From NCBI GenBank assembly GCA_025149125.1, contig CP102272.1:2232001-2296000 (forward strand): a stretch of DNA of 64,000 nucleotides, read 5' to 3'. The notes under the pieces are model-generated. The model did not search any database. It was given only the letters and a program-made list of their open reading frames with translations, and was not told where the DNA came from. Both the position numbers and the translations under genes were made by a program. This stretch comes from [Clostridium] asparagiforme DSM 15981 (GTDB lineage Bacteria > Bacillota > Clostridia > Lachnospirales > Lachnospiraceae). Below, piece by piece: positions 39,659 to 49,727 of this stretch. How positions within the stretch are numbered: the stretch's first letter is position 1; each line of letters starts with the position of its first letter.

Positions 39659-41588
39659 GCGCAGGATGAAAACCATAGGCGGGCCGAAAGGCACAGCGGT
39701 TCCGGGAGGAGGAAAAGGCGCGGCCAACCCATTTCCGGTGATGAAACGGGTGTTGGCTTATATGCTGAAATCTTATAAATTCCACTTTATGGCAGCCGTT
39801 GTCTGCATTTTGGGGGCCGCGCTGGCAACCCAGCGGGGAATCCTGTTTATGCAGGTGCTGATCGACGACTACATTCTGCCCCTGGCAGGAACCGATCATC
39901 CACGGTTCGGGCCGCTGGCGGCGGCGCTGCTTTCCCTGGCAGGCACGTATCTGCTGGGAATTCTCTGCTCCTACGGTTACAACCGGATCATGGTCACCGT
40001 GAGCCAGGGCACCATGCGCAACCTGCGGGTGGAGCTGTTCACCCATATGGAATCGCTGCCCATCAAATATTTCGACACCCACGCCCACGGCGACATCATG
40101 TCCATCTACACCAACGACGTGGACACCCTGCGGCAGCTTTTGAGCCAGAGCATCCCTCAGGTGATCAACTCGGCCGTGACCATTGTGATCGCGTTTGTCA
40201 GCATGATGACCCTGGACGTGCCGCTGACCCTGATCACGCTCTGTATGGTCGCGGTGATGCTCTTTACCACCTCCCGCTTAAGCGGAAAGTCCGGCGTGTA
40301 CTTCGGGCGGCAGCAGCGGGACATCGGGGCGGTCAACGGCTACATCGAGGAGATGATGGAGGGGCAGAAGGTGGTCAAGGTGTTCTGCCACGAGGAGAAG
40401 ACGCTGGAGGATTTCAGGCGGATCAACAACCGGCTGAGGGACAGCGCCAACAACGCCAACAAGTTTGCCAACATTATGATGCCCATCAACGCCAACCTGG
40501 GAAACATCAGCTACGTGCTCTGCGCCGTGGTGGGGGCGGCGCTGGCCATCAAAGGCTTAAACGGACTGACCTTGGGAGCTCTGGTGTCCTTTCTGACCCT
40601 GAACAAAAACTTTACCCAGCCCATCACCCAGATCAGCCAGCAGATGAACAGCATCGTCATGGCCATGGCCGGAGCGGAGCGGGTGTTTGACCTGCTGGAT
40701 GAGACGCCGGAGACCGACGACGGCTATGTGGAGTTGGTCAACGCCAAATACCGGCAGGACGGCAGTCTGACGGAGACAGAGGAGCGCACCGGAATCTGGG
40801 CGTGGCGTCATCCCCACCAGGCGGACGGAACCGTCACCTACACCAAGCTGGAGGGCGATGTGACGTTCAACGACGTGGATTTCGGTTACGATGAGAATAA
40901 AATTGTGCTCCACAACATCAAGCTGTTCGCCACCCCGGGCCAGAAGATCGCCTTTGTGGGCTCCACCGGCGCGGGAAAGACCACGATCACCAACCTGATC
41001 AACCGCTTTTACGACATCCAGGACGGGAAAATCCGCTACGACGGCATCAACATCAACAAGATCCGCAAGGCGGACCTGCGGCGTTCCCTGGGAATGGTGC
41101 TTCAGGACACCCATCTGTTCACCGGAACGGTCATGGATAATATCCGCTACGGCCGCCTGGACGCCACGGACCAGGAGTGTATCGCGGCCGCAAGGCTGGC
41201 CAACGCGGACGGCTTTATCCGTCGTCTGCCGGACGGTTACGACACCGTGCTGACCGGGGACGGAGCCAATTTGAGCCAGGGACAGCGGCAGCTTTTGTCC
41301 ATCGCCAGGGCGGCGGTAGCCGACCCGCCGGTACTGATTCTGGATGAGGCCACCTCCTCCATCGACACCCGCACCGAGACTCTGGTGCAGCAGGGAATGG
41401 ACCGCCTGATGGCGGGCCGTACTACCTTTGTGATCGCTCACCGCCTGTCCACCATCCGCAATTCGGACTGTATCATGGTGCTGGAGCAGGGCCGGATCAT
41501 CGAGCGCGGAAACCACGCGCAGCTGATCGCGGAGGGCGGAAGATATTATCAGCTGTACACGGGCAAGCTGGCGGCGAAGACCGCGTAA
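39651..41588 (+). CDS. heterodimeric ABC exporter subunit with canonical ATPase site
   Basis: 645 residues, same architecture as the preceding subunit plus a ~55-residue insertion before the ATPase domain (VELVNAKYRQDGSLTETEERTG region), which is typical of BmrD/LmrD partners. Walker A GSTGAGKTT, signature LSQGQRQ, Walker B ILDEATSS with the catalytic glutamate, switch histidine in IAHRLST. Start ATG 39651 behind GGAAGGCGAGG. With the previous protein it should form a multidrug exporter controlled by MarR. Confidence 0.94.
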   Translation: MAERRMKTIGGPKGTAVPGGGKGAANPFPVMKRVLAYMLKSYKFHFMAAVVCILGAALATQRGILFMQVLIDDYILPLAGTDHPRFGPLAAALLSLAGTYLLGILCSYGYNRIMVTVSQGTMRNLRVELFTHMESLPIKYFDTHAHGDIMSIYTNDVDTLRQLLSQSIPQVINSAVTIVIAFVSMMTLDVPLTLITLCMVAVMLFTTSRLSGKSGVYFGRQQRDIGAVNGYIEEMMEGQKVVKVFCHEEKTLEDFRRINNRLRDSANNANKFANIMMPINANLGNISYVLCAVVGAALAIKGLNGLTLGALVSFLTLNKNFTQPITQISQQMNSIVMAMAGAERVFDLLDETPETDDGYVELVNAKYRQDGSLTETEERTGIWAWRHPHQADGTVTYTKLEGDVTFNDVDFGYDENKIVLHNIKLFATPGQKIAFVGSTGAGKTTITNLINRFYDIQDGKIRYDGININKIRKADLRRSLGMVLQDTHLFTGTVMDNIRYGRLDATDQECIAAARLANADGFIRRLPDGYDTVLTGDGANLSQGQRQLLSIARAAVADPPVLILDEATSSIDTRTETLVQQGMDRLMAGRTTFVIAHRLSTIRNSDCIMVLEQGRIIERGNHAQLIAEGGRYYQLYTGKLAAKTA

Positions 41589-41666
41589 GAAGGAATTTCC
41601 TTATTTTTGTATAGTCTGGCTCTTTTTGGCACATACTGTAATTGCATATAAAAGGAGGTAATGACT

Positions 41667-41870
41667 ATGGGAAATAAAGCGCTTGACTACACCGCCCTGA
41701 CGGTCAGCCTGATCGGAGCCGTCAACTGGGGCCTGATTGGATTTTTCAATTTCAATCTGGTATCCTGGATCTTCGGTTCCGGCACCTGGTTCAGCCGGAT
41801 CATCTATGGCGTAGTCGGAATCTGCGGCCTGTACCTGCTCACGTTTTTCTCACGGAGCGGCGAACAGTAG
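41667..41870 (+). CDS. DUF378 small membrane protein
   Basis: 67 residues, two membrane segments (about 8-25 and 40-60), with the family pattern LIGAVNWGLIGFFNFNLVSWIFG. Function unknown; widespread in Firmicutes. ATG 41667 chosen because GGAGG lies eight bases upstream (ATG 41661 is only two bases away). -10 TATAAA at 41647-41652. Confidence 0.85.
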   Translation: MGNKALDYTALTVSLIGAVNWGLIGFFNFNLVSWIFGSGTWFSRIIYGVVGICGLYLLTFFSRSGEQ

Positions 41871-41896
41871 CGCCAAACGCACCAGCATAAACGCAC

Positions 41897-41937
41897 AGAG
41901 ACCGCGTCTCCCCGATACGGAGGAGAACGCGGTCTCT
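41897..41937. terminator. bidirectional terminator between DUF378 and feoB
   Basis: AGAGACCGCGT (41897-41907) pairs exactly with ACGCGGTCTCT (41927-41937); inner CTCC/GGAG adds to the stem. Confidence 0.7.
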
Positions 41938-42001
41938 TTGTCGATTTCCGCTGCATCATCAACGATTATAGTTGTTCGGTATTGGGAAAACGCCGCCCGG
42001 T

Positions 42002-44242
42002 TTACGCCAGCATTCCGGCCACTCCCGCCACCAGCATACACAGCGCGATGCCGCAGAGCGTGGGGATGAGGAAGGAGGCGATCACCCATTTCCAGCCGCC
42101 CGTCTCCTTGCGGATGGTCAAAAGGGTGGTGGAGCAGGGCCAGTGCATCAGGGAGAACAGCATGGTGCAGACCGCCGTGACCCAGGTCCAACCGTTGGCC
42201 ACCAGCAGCTCCTTTAACTGGGTCAGGCTGTCGAATTCCAGCAGGCTGCCCTGGGCCATGTAGGCCATGATAATGATGGGGATCACAATCTCATTTGCCG
42301 GAAGCCCCAGGATGAAGGCCATCAGAATCACCCCGTCCAGACCCATGAGCCTTGCAAATGGATCCAGGAACGCGGAGCAATGGGCCAGCAGGCTTAAATC
42401 GCCCACATACACGTTGGCCATGATCCAGATCAAGAGGCCCGCCGGAGCGGCCACCACGATGGCACGGCCCAGGACAAAGAGGGTGCGGTCAAAAATCGAG
42501 CGCACGATCACCTTGCCGATCTGCGGGCGGCGGTAGGGCGGCAGCTCCAGGGTAAAGGAGGAGGGAACGCCCTTTAACACGGTCATGGACAGGGCCTTGG
42601 ACACCGCGAAGGTCATGAGAATTCCGAACAGAATCAGCAGGGTCAGCAGCAGGGAGGAGAGCAGGGTATTTCCGGCACCCCCCGCCACGCCCACGAAAAA
42701 CATGGAGATAATGGCGATCAGGGTGGGGAACCGGCCGTTGCAGGGCACAAAGTTGTTGGTGACCATGGCGATCAGCCGTTCCCTGGGCGAGTCGATGATC
42801 CGGCAGCCCACGATGCCCGCCGCGTTGCAGCCGAAGCCCATGCACATAGTCAGCGCCTGTTTGCCGCAGGCGTGGCAGCATTTGAAGGGTTTATCCAGGT
42901 TGTAGGCGATGCGGGGGAGATAACCGGAATCCTCCAGCAGGGTGAACATTGGGAAGAAAATAGCCATGGGCGGCAGCATCACCGACACTACCCACGCTAA
43001 CACCCGGTAGATGCCAAGGACCAGCATCCCGGTGAGCCATTCCGGCGCTCCGATGTAGTGAAAGACGCCCAGCAGCCGGTCCTGCACCTGAAACAGCAGG
43101 TCGGAAAGCAGGGCGGAGGGATAGTTGGCGCCGGTGATGGTGATCCAGAATACCAGGGCCAGCAGCGCCAGCATAATGGGGTACCCGGCCCATTTGCTGG
43201 TGAGCACCTTATCCAGCCGGCGGTCCCCGTCGTTGTAGCCCTCCTTCTGGAAATGTACGGCCTTCCGGCTCACGGCTTCCGCCGCCTTCACCAGCCCGGA
43301 AACAATCTTATCCTTCAACTGCTCCGGACGGAGGCCGCCCGCCTTCAGATAGTCCCTGGCCGCCTCCACTCCGGCGGCCACCGCCGGGTCTTCCAAAATG
43401 TCAAAGCCTAAGTAGGATTTCAACTCATCCATCAGGGACTTGTCGTAATCCAGAAGCTTTAATGCCAGCCAGCGGGGGCTTAGAGCGGCGGGGGAATCGC
43501 AGCAGGGGGAAATTGCGGCGGCCTCGGCCATCTCACCAACAGCCGCCTCCCCGGCATCTGCCGCCTCTCCACCAGGAATTTTCCCGCACAACGCGGCGCG
43601 GATCGCGGGCTCCGCGATGTGGATGGCCTGCTCGATCAGAGGATCGTACTGCACTTTAAAGGGCGTGAGCGCGGTCTCCCGGTCCACCAGGTCATCCAGC
43701 TGATCCATCATCCGGTCCAGGGATTTCTTCTTCCGGGCCACGGTTCCGGCCACCGGGACGCCCAGTTCATCCGACAGGGCGTTTAAGTCAATGGAAATGT
43801 GTTTGCGCTTCGCCTCATCCAACAGGTTGACGCAGACCAGCACCCGGTCCGAGATTTCCATGGTCTGGAGCACCAGGTTTAAGTTGCGCTCCAGGCAGGT
43901 GGCGTCGCACACCACCACCACGGCGTCGCTTTTGCCGAAGCAGATGAAATTTCTGGCCACCTCTTCCTCAGCGGAATGGGCCATCAGGGAATAGGTTCCG
44001 GGAATATCCACCAGCACGTACCCGTGACGCCCGGTTTTGCACCAGCCCTGGGCGTTGGACACGGTTTTGCCCGGCCAGTTTCCGGTATGCTGGTTCATTC
44101 CCGTAAGGTTGTTGAACAGAGTGCTTTTGCCTACATTGGGATTGCCGGCGATCGCCACTACTTTATCTGTCGGTGCCTGTTTGCGGATCTCCAGGCCGGA
44201 ATCGACAGCGCCCATTCCGACCGAAGTGTTGGTCAGCCCCAT
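42002..44242 (-). CDS. feoB: ferrous iron transporter B
   Basis: 746 residues. N-terminal G-protein domain with G1 GNPNVGKS (33-40), G2 region, G3 DIPGTYSL, and G4 as NLLDEAK, where most have NxxD with M; then an S-domain helical region and a polytopic domain with GATE-type motifs (FGCNAAGIVGCRIID, PCNGRFPTLIAI). It imports Fe2+ with GTPase control. A variable Ala/Pro/Glu-rich insert (about residues 225-260) separates soluble and membrane parts. Start behind AAAAGGAG. Second gene of feoA-feoB; a hairpin repeat fills the gap between them. Confidence 0.97.
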   Translation of the reverse strand: MGLTNTSVGMGAVDSGLEIRKQAPTDKVVAIAGNPNVGKSTLFNNLTGMNQHTGNWPGKTVSNAQGWCKTGRHGYVLVDIPGTYSLMAHSAEEEVARNFICFGKSDAVVVVCDATCLERNLNLVLQTMEISDRVLVCVNLLDEAKRKHISIDLNALSDELGVPVAGTVARKKKSLDRMMDQLDDLVDRETALTPFKVQYDPLIEQAIHIAEPAIRAALCGKIPGGEAADAGEAAVGEMAEAAAISPCCDSPAALSPRWLALKLLDYDKSLMDELKSYLGFDILEDPAVAAGVEAARDYLKAGGLRPEQLKDKIVSGLVKAAEAVSRKAVHFQKEGYNDGDRRLDKVLTSKWAGYPIMLALLALVFWITITGANYPSALLSDLLFQVQDRLLGVFHYIGAPEWLTGMLVLGIYRVLAWVVSVMLPPMAIFFPMFTLLEDSGYLPRIAYNLDKPFKCCHACGKQALTMCMGFGCNAAGIVGCRIIDSPRERLIAMVTNNFVPCNGRFPTLIAIISMFFVGVAGGAGNTLLSSLLLTLLILFGILMTFAVSKALSMTVLKGVPSSFTLELPPYRRPQIGKVIVRSIFDRTLFVLGRAIVVAAPAGLLIWIMANVYVGDLSLLAHCSAFLDPFARLMGLDGVILMAFILGLPANEIVIPIIIMAYMAQGSLLEFDSLTQLKELLVANGWTWVTAVCTMLFSLMHWPCSTTLLTIRKETGGWKWVIASFLIPTLCGIALCMLVAGVAGMLA

Positions 44243-44270
44243 ATTTATAAACTCCTTTTCTTATAATAAT

Positions 44271-44372
44271 TTGTAACAGTTCAGACGGCGGGAAAATTGG
44301 TGCGGGAGGCCGCGTAAAATTCGCCTGTAAGCGGATGTTCGTGCCAATTTTCCGCCGTCTGAACGGTTGCAA
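44271..44372. repeat. dispersed hairpin repeat, copy 2 (MITE-like, between feoA and feoB)
   Basis: 29-30-bp terminal inverted repeats: 44271-44300 and 44344-44372, agreeing except for two or three mismatches and a 1-bp bulge (core GTTCAGACGGCGG plus AAAATTGG). They enclose ~43 bp. It would form a long hairpin in the feoAB mRNA. The arms match copies at 32609 and 45154. Confidence 0.75.
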
Positions 44373-44384
44373 TAACTTAGCATA

Positions 44385-44618
44385 TTAAGCCTGCACCAGA
44401 ATGTTGCGGCAATCTTCGGAACGAATCGCGATCACGGCGCCGCGGATCAGATAGGCGCAGGGGTCGCCGGCCGGACTTCTGCCCAGGCACTCCACCTCGG
44501 TGTTTTCCACCAGTCCGATGTCCAGAAGTCTTCTGCGGATGCTCCCTGTGGAGACAAGTTCCTTCACTGTGGCCTTTTGGCCGGGTTTTATATCGTTTAA
44601 CGAATGAATTTTATTCAT
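44385..44618 (-). CDS. feoA: FeoA family protein
   Basis: 77 residues, SH3-like small protein that partners FeoB at the membrane (LNDIKPGQKATVKELVST, RRRLLDIGLVENTEVECLGRSPAGDP, IAIRSEDCRNILV). First gene of the feoAB unit, divergent from the DtxR-family gene; start behind GAGGTGGC. Confidence 0.93.
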   Translation of the reverse strand: MNKIHSLNDIKPGQKATVKELVSTGSIRRRLLDIGLVENTEVECLGRSPAGDPCAYLIRGAVIAIRSEDCRNILVQA

Positions 44619-44641
44619 AAATAAGCCACCTCAAAATAGAT

Positions 44642-44667
44642 TTAGGATAAGGAAACATTTTTCCTAA
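44642..44667. promoter_or_regulatory. divergent feoA/dtxR operator candidate
   Basis: Inverted repeat TTAGGA-N14-TCCTAA (44642-44667) with nested AGGAAA-CATT-TTTCCT (44650-44665), in the 75-bp gap. The TTAGG/CCTAA half-sites are shared with DtxR-type boxes. TATAGT (44671-44676) is a -10 candidate for the regulator. Confidence 0.5.
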
Positions 44668-44693
44668 TGTTATAGTATTGCAGGAGGAGCACA

Positions 44694-45149
44694 TTGGTTA
44701 CAGATCCCAATCAAAAAGTGCCGCAAAATAAGGACAGCGGTTTTTATACCATGAAGGAATACCAGCAGGCCGGGGCCGAAGGACTCACCTCATCCATGGA
44801 GGATTACCTGGAAATGCTCTGCCGCCTGCAGCGGGAGGGGCGCCCCCTTCGGGTCAACGTGCTGGCAGAGAGCCTTCACGTCAGACCCTCCTCCGCTTCC
44901 AAGATGCTGGGAAATTTAAAAGGCTTAGGTTACATTGACTTTCAGAAATACGGAGCTGTGGCGGTCACGGAAAAGGGACTGCGGGAGGGCGAATACCTGC
45001 TGCACCGCCACCAGGTCCTGCACCGCTTTTTCTGCGCCCTCAACGGCACGGAGGATGAACTGGAGCAGGTGGAGAAGGTGGAGCATTTCATGGACCGGGT
45101 CACGGTGGGAAATCTGGAGCGGCTGCTGGGGAAAATGGAGGGAAGGTAA
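44694..45149 (+). CDS. DtxR/MntR-family metal-dependent repressor
   Basis: 151 residues. N-terminal helix-turn-helix (MEDYLEMLCRLQREGRPLRVNVLAESLHVRPSSASKMLGNL region) and a metal-binding dimerisation domain with the histidine/cysteine-rich stretch HRHQVLHRFFCALNG and EHFMDRV. It lacks the SH3 tail, as in MntR/TroR-size proteins. TTG at 44694 is the best start: GGAGG lies five bases before it. Divergent from feoA, so it probably controls feoAB with Fe2+ or Mn2+ as co-repressor, and may also act at the box at 15064. Confidence 0.9.
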   Translation: MVTDPNQKVPQNKDSGFYTMKEYQQAGAEGLTSSMEDYLEMLCRLQREGRPLRVNVLAESLHVRPSSASKMLGNLKGLGYIDFQKYGAVAVTEKGLREGEYLLHRHQVLHRFFCALNGTEDELEQVEKVEHFMDRVTVGNLERLLGKMEGR

Positions 45150-45153
45150 AGGC

Positions 45154-45209
45154 ACGCTCAGACAGCTCATCTTCCTGACCGGAAAAGCAGGTCCCGCTGT
45201 CTGAACGGT
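45154..45209. repeat. dispersed hairpin repeat, copy 3
   Basis: ACGCTCAGACAGC (45154-45166) and GCTGTCTGAACGGT (45196-45209) form the arms around 29 bp. The right arm read on the minus strand continues as AACCGTTCAGACAGCGGGA, matching the other copies. It follows the DtxR gene stop and could act as its terminator, though no T-run is present. Confidence 0.6.
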
Positions 45210-45307
45210 TCCATCCGATAATTCCCCGCCAATACTCTGGAAAAAATCTACAGGCCATTGTATAATAGAAGCATCTTTTTATATTCCCAAGAGAAAGGAG
45301 CATGACA

Positions 45308-45901
45308 ATGGCCAAACTGCTGTATCAGGGACATGGAAGTTTTCGTCTCGTTTCGGAGAAGGGAACCGTGGTCTACGTGGACCCCTACGTGGGGGAGGGG
45401 TATGATTTGGAGGCGGATCTGGTGTTGGTGACCCATGAGCACCACGATCACAACGCGGTGGAGCTGGTCACGCTGAAGGAGAACGGCCGTGTGCTGCGCG
45501 CCGCCGATATGCTGGAGGAGGGGCGCTACCAGACCCGGGTTTTAGGGGATATCACCGTCCATGCGGTGCCCGCCTACAACAAGAATCACGACCGCAGCGC
45601 CTGCGTAGGTTATCTGATCGGCGTGGATCACAAGCGGATTTACGCGGCGGGGGATACCTCCACCACGGATTTTATGGAAAAGCTTGCGGGGGAACATCTG
45701 GACTACGCCCTGCTGCCCATCGACGGCGTCTACAATATGGACAGCCGCGAGGCATCCTGTTGCGCTGAGATCATCCAGGCCAAGCATGCGATTCCCATCC
45801 ACATGAAGCCGGGCCAGCTGTTCGACCGGGCGGTGGCGGAGACCTTCCGGGCCGAAGGCCGCATCATTCTGGAGCCGGGGGAATCCATGACGTTGGAATA
45901 A
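45308..45901 (+). CDS. metallo-beta-lactamase-fold hydrolase
   Basis: 197 residues. Metal motif THEHHDHN (HxHxDH), second-sphere AAGDTST and a late histidine in AIPIHMKPG. It resembles UPF0173/UlaG-like small hydrolases that act on phosphoesters or lactones; the substrate is unknown. The ATG at 45308 has AAGGAG eight bases upstream. TATAAT at 45261-45266 is the likely -10. Followed 95 bp later by the glycerol kinase gene. Confidence 0.9.
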   Translation: MAKLLYQGHGSFRLVSEKGTVVYVDPYVGEGYDLEADLVLVTHEHHDHNAVELVTLKENGRVLRAADMLEEGRYQTRVLGDITVHAVPAYNKNHDRSACVGYLIGVDHKRIYAAGDTSTTDFMEKLAGEHLDYALLPIDGVYNMDSREASCCAEIIQAKHAIPIHMKPGQLFDRAVAETFRAEGRIILEPGESMTLE

Positions 45902-45951
45902 CAACGCGGCAATCCGCGGGTAAAAGCGCGGCAGGCGGCGGTACGCGGTGA

Positions 45952-47493
<1,542 letters not shown>

Positions 47494-47535
47494 AAGCGCC
47501 TGTGGGGCGAAGTCAGGGAAAGGGGACGGTTCAAT

Positions 47536-48525
47536 ATGAAAAAATTTATCAACGATCCTTCCATGGTGGAGGAACAGATGATTCAGGGTATGGTCAAGGC
47601 CCATCCGCGGCATCTGCGCAAGCTGGACTGCGGCAATGTGGTGGTCCGGGCGGTGAAAAAGGAGGGCAAGGTAGCCATTATCAGCGGGGGTGGAAGCGGC
47701 CATGAGCCGGCCCACGGCGGGTACGTTGGGACCGGCATGCTGGACGCGGCGGTGGCGGGAGCCGTGTTCACCTCCCCCACGCCGGATCAGATCTACGAGG
47801 CCATCAAGGCGGTGGCCACGGACGCGGGCGTGCTGATGGTGGTAAAAAACTACACCGGCGACGTGATGAATTTTGAGATGGCGGCGGAGATGGCGGCCGA
47901 CATGGATGAAATCGAAGTCCGTCAGGTGGTCACAAACGATGACGTGGCTGTGAAGGACAGCCTGTACACGGTGGGACGGCGCGGCGTTGCGGGAACCGTC
48001 TTTGTCCACAAGATCGCCGGAGCGCTGGCCGAAACCGGCGCTTCCCTGGACCAGGTGCAGGAAATGGCGCAGAGGGTCATCGACAACGTGCGCACCATGG
48101 GAGCGGCCATCGCCCCCTGCACGGTGCCCGCTGCCAAAACGCCGGGATTTACGCTGGCGGAGGAAGAGATGGAGGTGGGCATCGGCATCCACGGGGAGCC
48201 GGGAACCCACCGGGAAACCATGCGCACAGCCGACGAGATTGCCGGCATGCTGCTGGAACAGATATTGGGAGATCTGGACTACAGCGGGCAGGAGGTGGCG
48301 GTGATGATCAACGGAGCGGGAGCGACGCCTCTGATGGAGCTCTACATCATCAACAACCATGTGGCCGACGTGCTTGCGGCAAAGGGCGTCCGCATATACC
48401 GGACCTTTGTGGGCGAGTACATGACCTCCCTGGAGATGCAGGGCTTTTCCATCAGCCTGCTGCGCCTGGACGATGAGATGAAGGCGCTGCTGGACGCTCC
48501 GGCGGACACGCCGGCATGGCGATAG
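47536..48525 (+). CDS. dhaK: dihydroxyacetone kinase subunit DhaK
   Basis: 329 residues, substrate-binding subunit. The dihydroxyacetone is held covalently by the histidine H219 in GIGIHGEPG; GSGHEPAHGGYVG at the N-terminal active site and DVMNFEMAAEMA are also present. It passes phosphate from DhaL-ADP to dihydroxyacetone. 42 bp after glpK. Confidence 0.96.
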   Translation: MKKFINDPSMVEEQMIQGMVKAHPRHLRKLDCGNVVVRAVKKEGKVAIISGGGSGHEPAHGGYVGTGMLDAAVAGAVFTSPTPDQIYEAIKAVATDAGVLMVVKNYTGDVMNFEMAAEMAADMDEIEVRQVVTNDDVAVKDSLYTVGRRGVAGTVFVHKIAGALAETGASLDQVQEMAQRVIDNVRTMGAAIAPCTVPAAKTPGFTLAEEEMEVGIGIHGEPGTHRETMRTADEIAGMLLEQILGDLDYSGQEVAVMINGAGATPLMELYIINNHVADVLAAKGVRIYRTFVGEYMTSLEMQGFSISLLRLDDEMKALLDAPADTPAWR

Positions 48526-48538
48526 GAGGCGGTTGGAG

Positions 48539-49171
48539 ATGGCGGATACAAAAAAGGTGCTGGAGATTTTGAGAGCCATGGGCCGGACCATTGCCGATGA
48601 GAAGGATTATCTGACCCGATTGGATCAGCCCATCGGCGACAGCGACCACGGGATCAATCTGGACCGCGGTTTTCAGGCGGTGGAGCAGAAACTGCCCGGA
48701 ATGGAGGAAAAGGACATCGGCTCCATTTTAAAGGACGTGGGCATGACCCTGGTGTCCACCGTGGGGGGAGCCTCCGGGCCTCTGTACGGATCGGCGTTTA
48801 TGAAGGCGGGCGCGGCCGCCGCCGGAAAGACGGAGGTGGACGCGGAGGACTTTCTGGCCATGCTGGATGCGGCGGTGGAGGCCGTTAAAAAGCGGGGCCG
48901 CGCGCAGGTGGAGGAGGCGACCATGCTGGATGCCATGTGTCCGTCCCTGGACGCCATGAAAGAGGCCAGGATCCGGGGCGAAGGCGCAGGCCCCATGCTG
49001 GAAGCCGGCGTGAAGGCGGCCTGGGCGGGAGCGGAGCACACCAAAGATCTGGTCGCCACCAAAGGGCGGGCCAGCTATGTGGGCGAGCGGGGACTGGGCC
49101 ATCAGGACCCGGGGGCCACGTCTTACTCCTATCTGTTGGAGACGATTGCACACTGTATACAAGAAGGATAA
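48539..49171 (+). CDS. dhaL: dihydroxyacetone kinase subunit DhaL (ADP-binding)
   Basis: 210 residues, all-helical barrel. Mg-ADP ligands in IGDSDHGINLDRG; nucleotide lid GGASGPLYG; and the C-terminal RASYVGERGLGHQDPGATS. It carries ADP as a cofactor that is re-phosphorylated by DhaM, the signature of the PTS-dependent type. ATG 48539 follows TAGGAGG by ten bases; TTG at 48533 is an alternative. Confidence 0.96.
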   Translation: MADTKKVLEILRAMGRTIADEKDYLTRLDQPIGDSDHGINLDRGFQAVEQKLPGMEEKDIGSILKDVGMTLVSTVGGASGPLYGSAFMKAGAAAAGKTEVDAEDFLAMLDAAVEAVKKRGRAQVEEATMLDAMCPSLDAMKEARIRGEGAGPMLEAGVKAAWAGAEHTKDLVATKGRASYVGERGLGHQDPGATSYSYLLETIAHCIQEG

Positions 49172-49186
49172 AAGGGGGATGGGAAA

Positions 49187-49567
49187 ATGGTAGGTCTGGT
49201 TGTAGTATCCCACAGCGAGAATCTGGCGAAGAGCGTGGTGGAGCTCACGGCCCTGATGGCGCCGGCGGCGCCGGTAGCCGCGGCCGGCGGCATGGCCGAC
49301 GGGGGCTTTGGCACCTGCTTTGAGAAGATCCGCGACGCCATCGAGTCCGTGCGGTCAGAGGACGGCGTGCTGGTGATCATGGATCTGGGCAGCGCCGTGA
49401 TGACCACGGAGATGGTGGTGGAGCTGTTCGAGGGGCAGAAGGTGGAGATGGTGGACTGCCCGCTGGTGGAAGGGGCCGTGGTGGCCACCATCGACGCGGT
49501 GGGCGGCATGAGCTTTGAGGCCATCAAGCAGGATCTGGCCAAGGTCGGCGCCACGCCGAAATTTTAG
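49187..49567 (+). CDS. dhaM: PTS-dependent dihydroxyacetone kinase phosphotransferase DhaM, EIIA domain only
   Basis: 126 residues, mannose-type EIIA fold with the phosphorylated histidine H9 in VVVSHS, and GGFGTCFEKI, VIMDLGSAVMTTEM and DCPLVEGAV. It takes phosphate from HPr and re-phosphorylates the ADP in DhaL. E. coli DhaM carries HPr and EI-N domains after this one; here the protein stops after EIIA, as in many Firmicutes. Separate HPr and EI-N proteins are encoded at 2348 and 3509 in this window. Confidence 0.94.
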   Translation: MVGLVVVSHSENLAKSVVELTALMAPAAPVAAAGGMADGGFGTCFEKIRDAIESVRSEDGVLVIMDLGSAVMTTEMVVELFEGQKVEMVDCPLVEGAVVATIDAVGGMSFEAIKQDLAKVGATPKF

Positions 49568-49583
49568 AGAAATAAAATCCAAC

Positions 49584-49645
49584 GCGGATTAGCCCTCGGC
49601 GGCCGGCTCTGTGAGGACCCGGCTGCCGAGGGCGGTCCGCTTTTT
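49584..49645 (+). terminator. rho-independent terminator of the glycerol/DHA operon
   Basis: GCCCTCGGCGGCCGG / CCGGCTGCCGAGGGC (one G-U pair), extended by GCGGA/TCCGC, then T5. Confidence 0.85.
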
Positions 49646-49685
49646 CGTTAAGCCGGATTCCCGGTTATCCCGCGTCCCTAATCCC

Positions 49686-49723
49686 GGTTCCCCAACAAGG
49701 CGTGTAGGTTCCCCAACAAGGCG
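49686..49723 (+). repeat. 17-bp direct repeat with 21-bp period upstream of a MATE gene
   Basis: GGTTCCCCAACAAGGCG at 49686-49702 and again exactly at 49707-49723, two helical turns apart, directly upstream of a promoter. Likely tandem regulator-binding sites. Confidence 0.65.
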
Positions 49724-49727
49724 AATC

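Noticed and set aside
41630..41652. TGGCAC...TTGCA resembling a second sigma-54 promoter before the DUF378 gene
   Set aside because: The GG and GC are 16 bp apart instead of 12, which sigma-54 does not accept. A sigma-A -10 (TATAAA) is present.
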